This document shows, in pieces, positions 61,438-64,000 of a stretch of DNA of 64,000 nt (the first letter of the stretch is position 1; every line of letters starts with the position of its first letter). Made by a program: the position numbers and the translations under genes. This DNA is from HK1 sp965215295 (lineage in GTDB: Bacteria; Pseudomonadota; Gammaproteobacteria; HK1), in NCBI GenBank assembly GCA_965215295.1, contig OZ244045.1:744001-808000 (forward strand), given 5' to 3'. The notes under the pieces are model-generated. The model saw only the letters and a list, made by a program, of their open reading frames with translations. It was not told the origin of the DNA and did no database searches.

Positions 61438-62244
61438 TCAGTCGATTGACTTGCCAATCCGCTTCCAGTCGATCCCGTGCCCCAGGTCCCAGTTCATCCA
61501 GATGCGGAACGCCTTGCCGATGAGCAGGTCCTCCGGCACCGTGCCCCAGTAGCGGCTGTCCCGGCTGTTGTCCCGATTGTCGCCCAGTACGAAGTAGTGC
61601 CCCTCGGGCACCACGGTCGAACCCTGAACGCTGCGCGTCTCCGGCTGGACGAGGATAGGGTGCTCGATGTCGGCGAGCCGCTCCACCCGCAGGCTCGCAC
61701 CGCTCATCACCGCCCCGGACCAGGACCCCGCGTAGGGTCCGACCGGAGTCTGCTCCATCGGCTCGTCGTTGACGTACAGCACCTTGTCATAGTACCCGAC
61801 CCGGTCGCCGGGGATGCCCACCACGCGCTTGATGAACGGCGTGGACGGGTCTCCCGGATACCGGAAGACGACGACGTCGCCGCGTTCCGGCAAGCCCACG
61901 TCCACAATCTTGGTATCGACCACCGGCAACCGGATGCCGTAGTCGAACTTGTTGACGAGGATGAAGTCCCCGGTCAGCAACGTCGGCATCATCGAGTTCG
62001 ACGGTATTCGAAACGGCTCCACGACGAACGAGCGGAGAACGAAAACGATCAGGAACACCGGGAAGAACGATTTCGAGTACTCGACGATGCGTGACGGCGG
62101 TGCGACGAGGCCGTGTTCCGAAGCATTCTCGCCACCATGCGCGGCGGCTCGCCGGCGACGCGCGAGCACCAGGGCGTCGAATGCCCAGATGAAGCCCGTG
62201 ACGAACACCAGCACCAGGATGAGGGTGGGGAAATCGAAACTCAC
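61438..62244 (-). CDS. lepB: Signal peptidase I
   Basis: Inner-membrane protease that removes signal peptides from secreted proteins. The 268-aa protein has two N-terminal transmembrane helices (TLILVLVFVTGFIWAFDAL; FFPVFLIVFVLRSFV), the catalytic Ser84 in PSNSMMPTLL, the general-base Lys139 in PFIKRVVGIPGD, and box E GDNRDNSRDSRYWG. The start is GTG (62244). lepA, usually directly upstream, is not here. The 276 bp before it show no gene. Confidence 0.95.
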   Translation of the reverse strand: MSFDFPTLILVLVFVTGFIWAFDALVLARRRRAAAHGGENASEHGLVAPPSRIVEYSKSFFPVFLIVFVLRSFVVEPFRIPSNSMMPTLLTGDFILVNKFDYGIRLPVVDTKIVDVGLPERGDVVVFRYPGDPSTPFIKRVVGIPGDRVGYYDKVLYVNDEPMEQTPVGPYAGSWSGAVMSGASLRVERLADIEHPILVQPETRSVQGSTVVPEGHYFVLGDNRDNSRDSRYWGTVPEDLLIGKAFRIWMNWDLGHGIDWKRIGKSID

Positions 62245-62520
62245 CGCTCATCTTCCCGGCGGGACGACGCAAGAGGGATTTTCCGCGGAAGTTCGACATG
62301 GCCGATCCGCTTCATGCCGAGCCGTCGAATCCGCAATGCGACACTCCGTGTCATGTCCGAACTCCACCGGGTCCCGTGCCGGCCGCACCCCTCGCGCCCC
62401 TGGCCGGTCCGGCCGGGCGGGGGCTGCGCCGCGTCTTCCGTCAGGCCCCCTCCTCCGCGAAGACGGCGCACCTTCAGCCGTCACGGAACTTCGACCCGAG
62501 GGCCTGCCGGGTACGCAAGA

Positions 62521-63945
62521 CTAGTCCGGCTGCAATGCGAGAAATATCGGATTGCCCTGCCGCTGAACGAGTACGGACACCGCCTTGCCTTGCGGCAACT
62601 CCGCCACGAGCCGCTTGAAGTCGTCGCTGTTCGCGACCTCGTGGTTGTTCAACATGAGGATCAGGTCGCCCTCCCGTACTCCGGCGCGTCTGGCGGGTCC
62701 GTTCGACACCCCGCTCACGACGACGCCTTGCTCCGCACCATCGGCCGACGCCCTCTCCTCGTCGTTCATGTCGCGCACCGCCAGTCCCAGCCTCGTTGCC
62801 TCCACGTCGTTCGACTTGCGTGCGGTGGCGACTTGAAGCTCGTCCTCGCCCGGCAACTCGTCGGTCGTCACCATCAACGTCAGCGCCTGCCCGTCCCGGA
62901 GGACCTCGACCGCCACTTCCCGTCCGACCCGGGTACGTCCGACGATCGGTGGAAGATCCGACGACCGTTCGACCGCCTGCCCGTCGAATGAAAGAAGGAC
63001 GTCTCCGACCTCGACCCCCGCCCTCTCGGCCGGGCCGCCGTCGAGCACCCGGGCGACGAGCGCGCCCTGGGGCTTGTCCATGCCGAAGGATTCGGCGAGG
63101 TCCCGCGTGACGTCCTGGATCAGGACGCCGAGCCATCCTCTGGAAACCCGGCCCTTGTCGCGCAACTGGTCCGTGACGTCCATCGCCACGTCGATCGGGA
63201 TCGCAAAGGAGAGCCCCATGAACCCGCCCGTGCGACTGAAGATCTGCGAGTTCACCCCGACGACCTCGCCCCGCAGGTTGAATAGCGGACCACCGGAGTT
63301 CCCCGGGTTGATCGCGACGTCGGTCTGGATGAACGGAACGTAGCTCTCGCGGGGAAGGCTGCGCCCCTTGGCGGACACGATTCCCGCCGTAACGGAGTGG
63401 TCGAATCCGAACGGCGAGCCGATTGCGAGGACCCACTCGCCGACTTTCAGCTCGTAGCCGATACCGAGCCGGACCACGGGCAACCCCTCTGCATCGATCT
63501 TGAGAAGGGCGACATCGCTGGGTTCGTCGGTGCCGACGACTTTCGCCTTGTACTCCCGGCGATCGCTCAACCTCACGATGACCTCGTCGGCGTTCCGCAC
63601 GACGTGGTTGTTGGAGATGATGAACCCGTCCTGCGAGATGATGAATCCCGATCCCAGGGACTGGGCGCCGAACTCCTCGATCTCTCCTTCCCCGAAGAAC
63701 CGGCGGAAGAAATCCCTGAACGGGCTGTCCTCGGGCAGGTCGGGAATGTCGAAGCCCCGTGGCATCCGCGGCCGATCGGCCGGTACGGTCCGGCGTTGCG
63801 TCGTGCTGATGTTGACCACGGCGGCCCGGTTGCGCTCGACGAGCTCGGTGAAGTCGGGAAGGGACCGTGCGAACGCCGGTCCGGACCCGGGACACACCAC
63901 CGCAAGAAAGAGTGCGGCGAACAGGACGCGCGGCCCTGGCGACAT
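62521..63945 (-). CDS. DegP/MucD-family periplasmic serine protease (Do-like)
   Basis: A 474-aa trypsin-like protease with chaperone activity in the periplasm. It has a signal peptide (RVLFAALFLAVVCPGSGPAFA), the catalytic triad H114 (SNNHVV), D144 (SDVALLKID) and S217 (PGNSGGPL), and two PDZ domains starting at about RGWLGVLIQD and LGLAVRDMND. Position upstream of lepB-rnc-era fits MucD, the Do-like protease near algU/rseA in pseudomonads. The ATG at 63945 has a GGGAGG site and gives a better signal peptide than upstream ATGs. Confidence 0.92.
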   Translation of the reverse strand: MSPGPRVLFAALFLAVVCPGSGPAFARSLPDFTELVERNRAAVVNISTTQRRTVPADRPRMPRGFDIPDLPEDSPFRDFFRRFFGEGEIEEFGAQSLGSGFIISQDGFIISNNHVVRNADEVIVRLSDRREYKAKVVGTDEPSDVALLKIDAEGLPVVRLGIGYELKVGEWVLAIGSPFGFDHSVTAGIVSAKGRSLPRESYVPFIQTDVAINPGNSGGPLFNLRGEVVGVNSQIFSRTGGFMGLSFAIPIDVAMDVTDQLRDKGRVSRGWLGVLIQDVTRDLAESFGMDKPQGALVARVLDGGPAERAGVEVGDVLLSFDGQAVERSSDLPPIVGRTRVGREVAVEVLRDGQALTLMVTTDELPGEDELQVATARKSNDVEATRLGLAVRDMNDEERASADGAEQGVVVSGVSNGPARRAGVREGDLILMLNNHEVANSDDFKRLVAELPQGKAVSVLVQRQGNPIFLALQPD

Positions 63946-64000
63946 GTTTCGATCCTCCCGCATCGAAAGCGGCCCGGTGTCCGAATGATACACGGGTAGT

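Overview
The window reads as chromosome from a GC-rich (roughly two-thirds GC by eye) gammaproteobacterium. The best evidence is gene order: a GacA/UvrY-type regulator, uvrC, pgsA, tRNA-Gly, tRNA-Cys and tRNA-Leu(UAA) occur in the same order as E. coli uvrY-uvrC-pgsA-glyW-cysT-leuZ; a Do-like protease, lepB, rnc, era and recO, and ftsH-glmM, are also typical. Two usual members are absent: folP between ftsH and glmM, and lepA next to lepB. I cannot name a genus.

Layout. 1-5.8 kb: ftsH end, glmM, ppsR, tilS, mtaB (forward), closed by a terminator. 6-11.7 kb (reverse): split class II ribonucleotide reductase (nrdJb, nrdJa), acpH, ccmI. 11.9-17.5 kb (forward): a TVP38 membrane protein, a cyclopropane-fatty-acid synthase paired with a flavin-dependent reductase, and a YheS-like ABC-F protein. 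17.4-23.2 kb (reverse): a MoxR/DUF58/DUF4381/BatD cluster that lacks the BatA/BatB VWA genes, contains a flavin reductase and has a 158-bp tandem duplication at its DUF4381-batD junction. 23.4-33.2 kb: a CPA2 antiporter, a histone-deacetylase-like hydrolase, gamma-carbonic anhydrase, TPR protein, quinone reductase, squalene-synthase-like protein, LLM flavoprotein, two of three subunits of a molybdenum hydroxylase, and a membrane LytTR regulator. 33.8-37.8 kb: regulator, uvrC, pgsA and three tRNAs; the tRNA-Leu(UAA) gene is split by a 224-nt group I intron. 38.4-46.4 kb (reverse): arsenite oxidase aioBA with moaA upstream, a 2Fe-2S ferredoxin and its reductase, and downstream a pentapeptide-repeat protein and an aquaglyceroporin; this looks like an arsenite-oxidation locus. 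46.9-49.7 kb: homocysteine methyltransferase, MFS transporter, cupin.

50.26-55.75 kb is a nested mobile element. An outer IS481-like element with a 5-bp target duplication (GAAGG) is split by an IS3-like element, which is itself invaded by a three-gene transposon (zinc-ribbon protein, DD35E transposase, TniB/ExeA-like ATPase). The outer element landed immediately upstream of the probable rne promoter. 56.3-64 kb: rne, then recO, era, rnc, lepB and a DegP/MucD-type protease on the reverse strand.

Most striking are the group I intron in leuZ, whose predicted splice site lies between U33 and U34; the nested transposon with its TniA/TniB-like core; the GacA-like regulator whose receiver has lost several conserved residues; and the reduced, locally duplicated bat cluster. 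All calls come from reading the sequence and conceptual translations; no database search was run.
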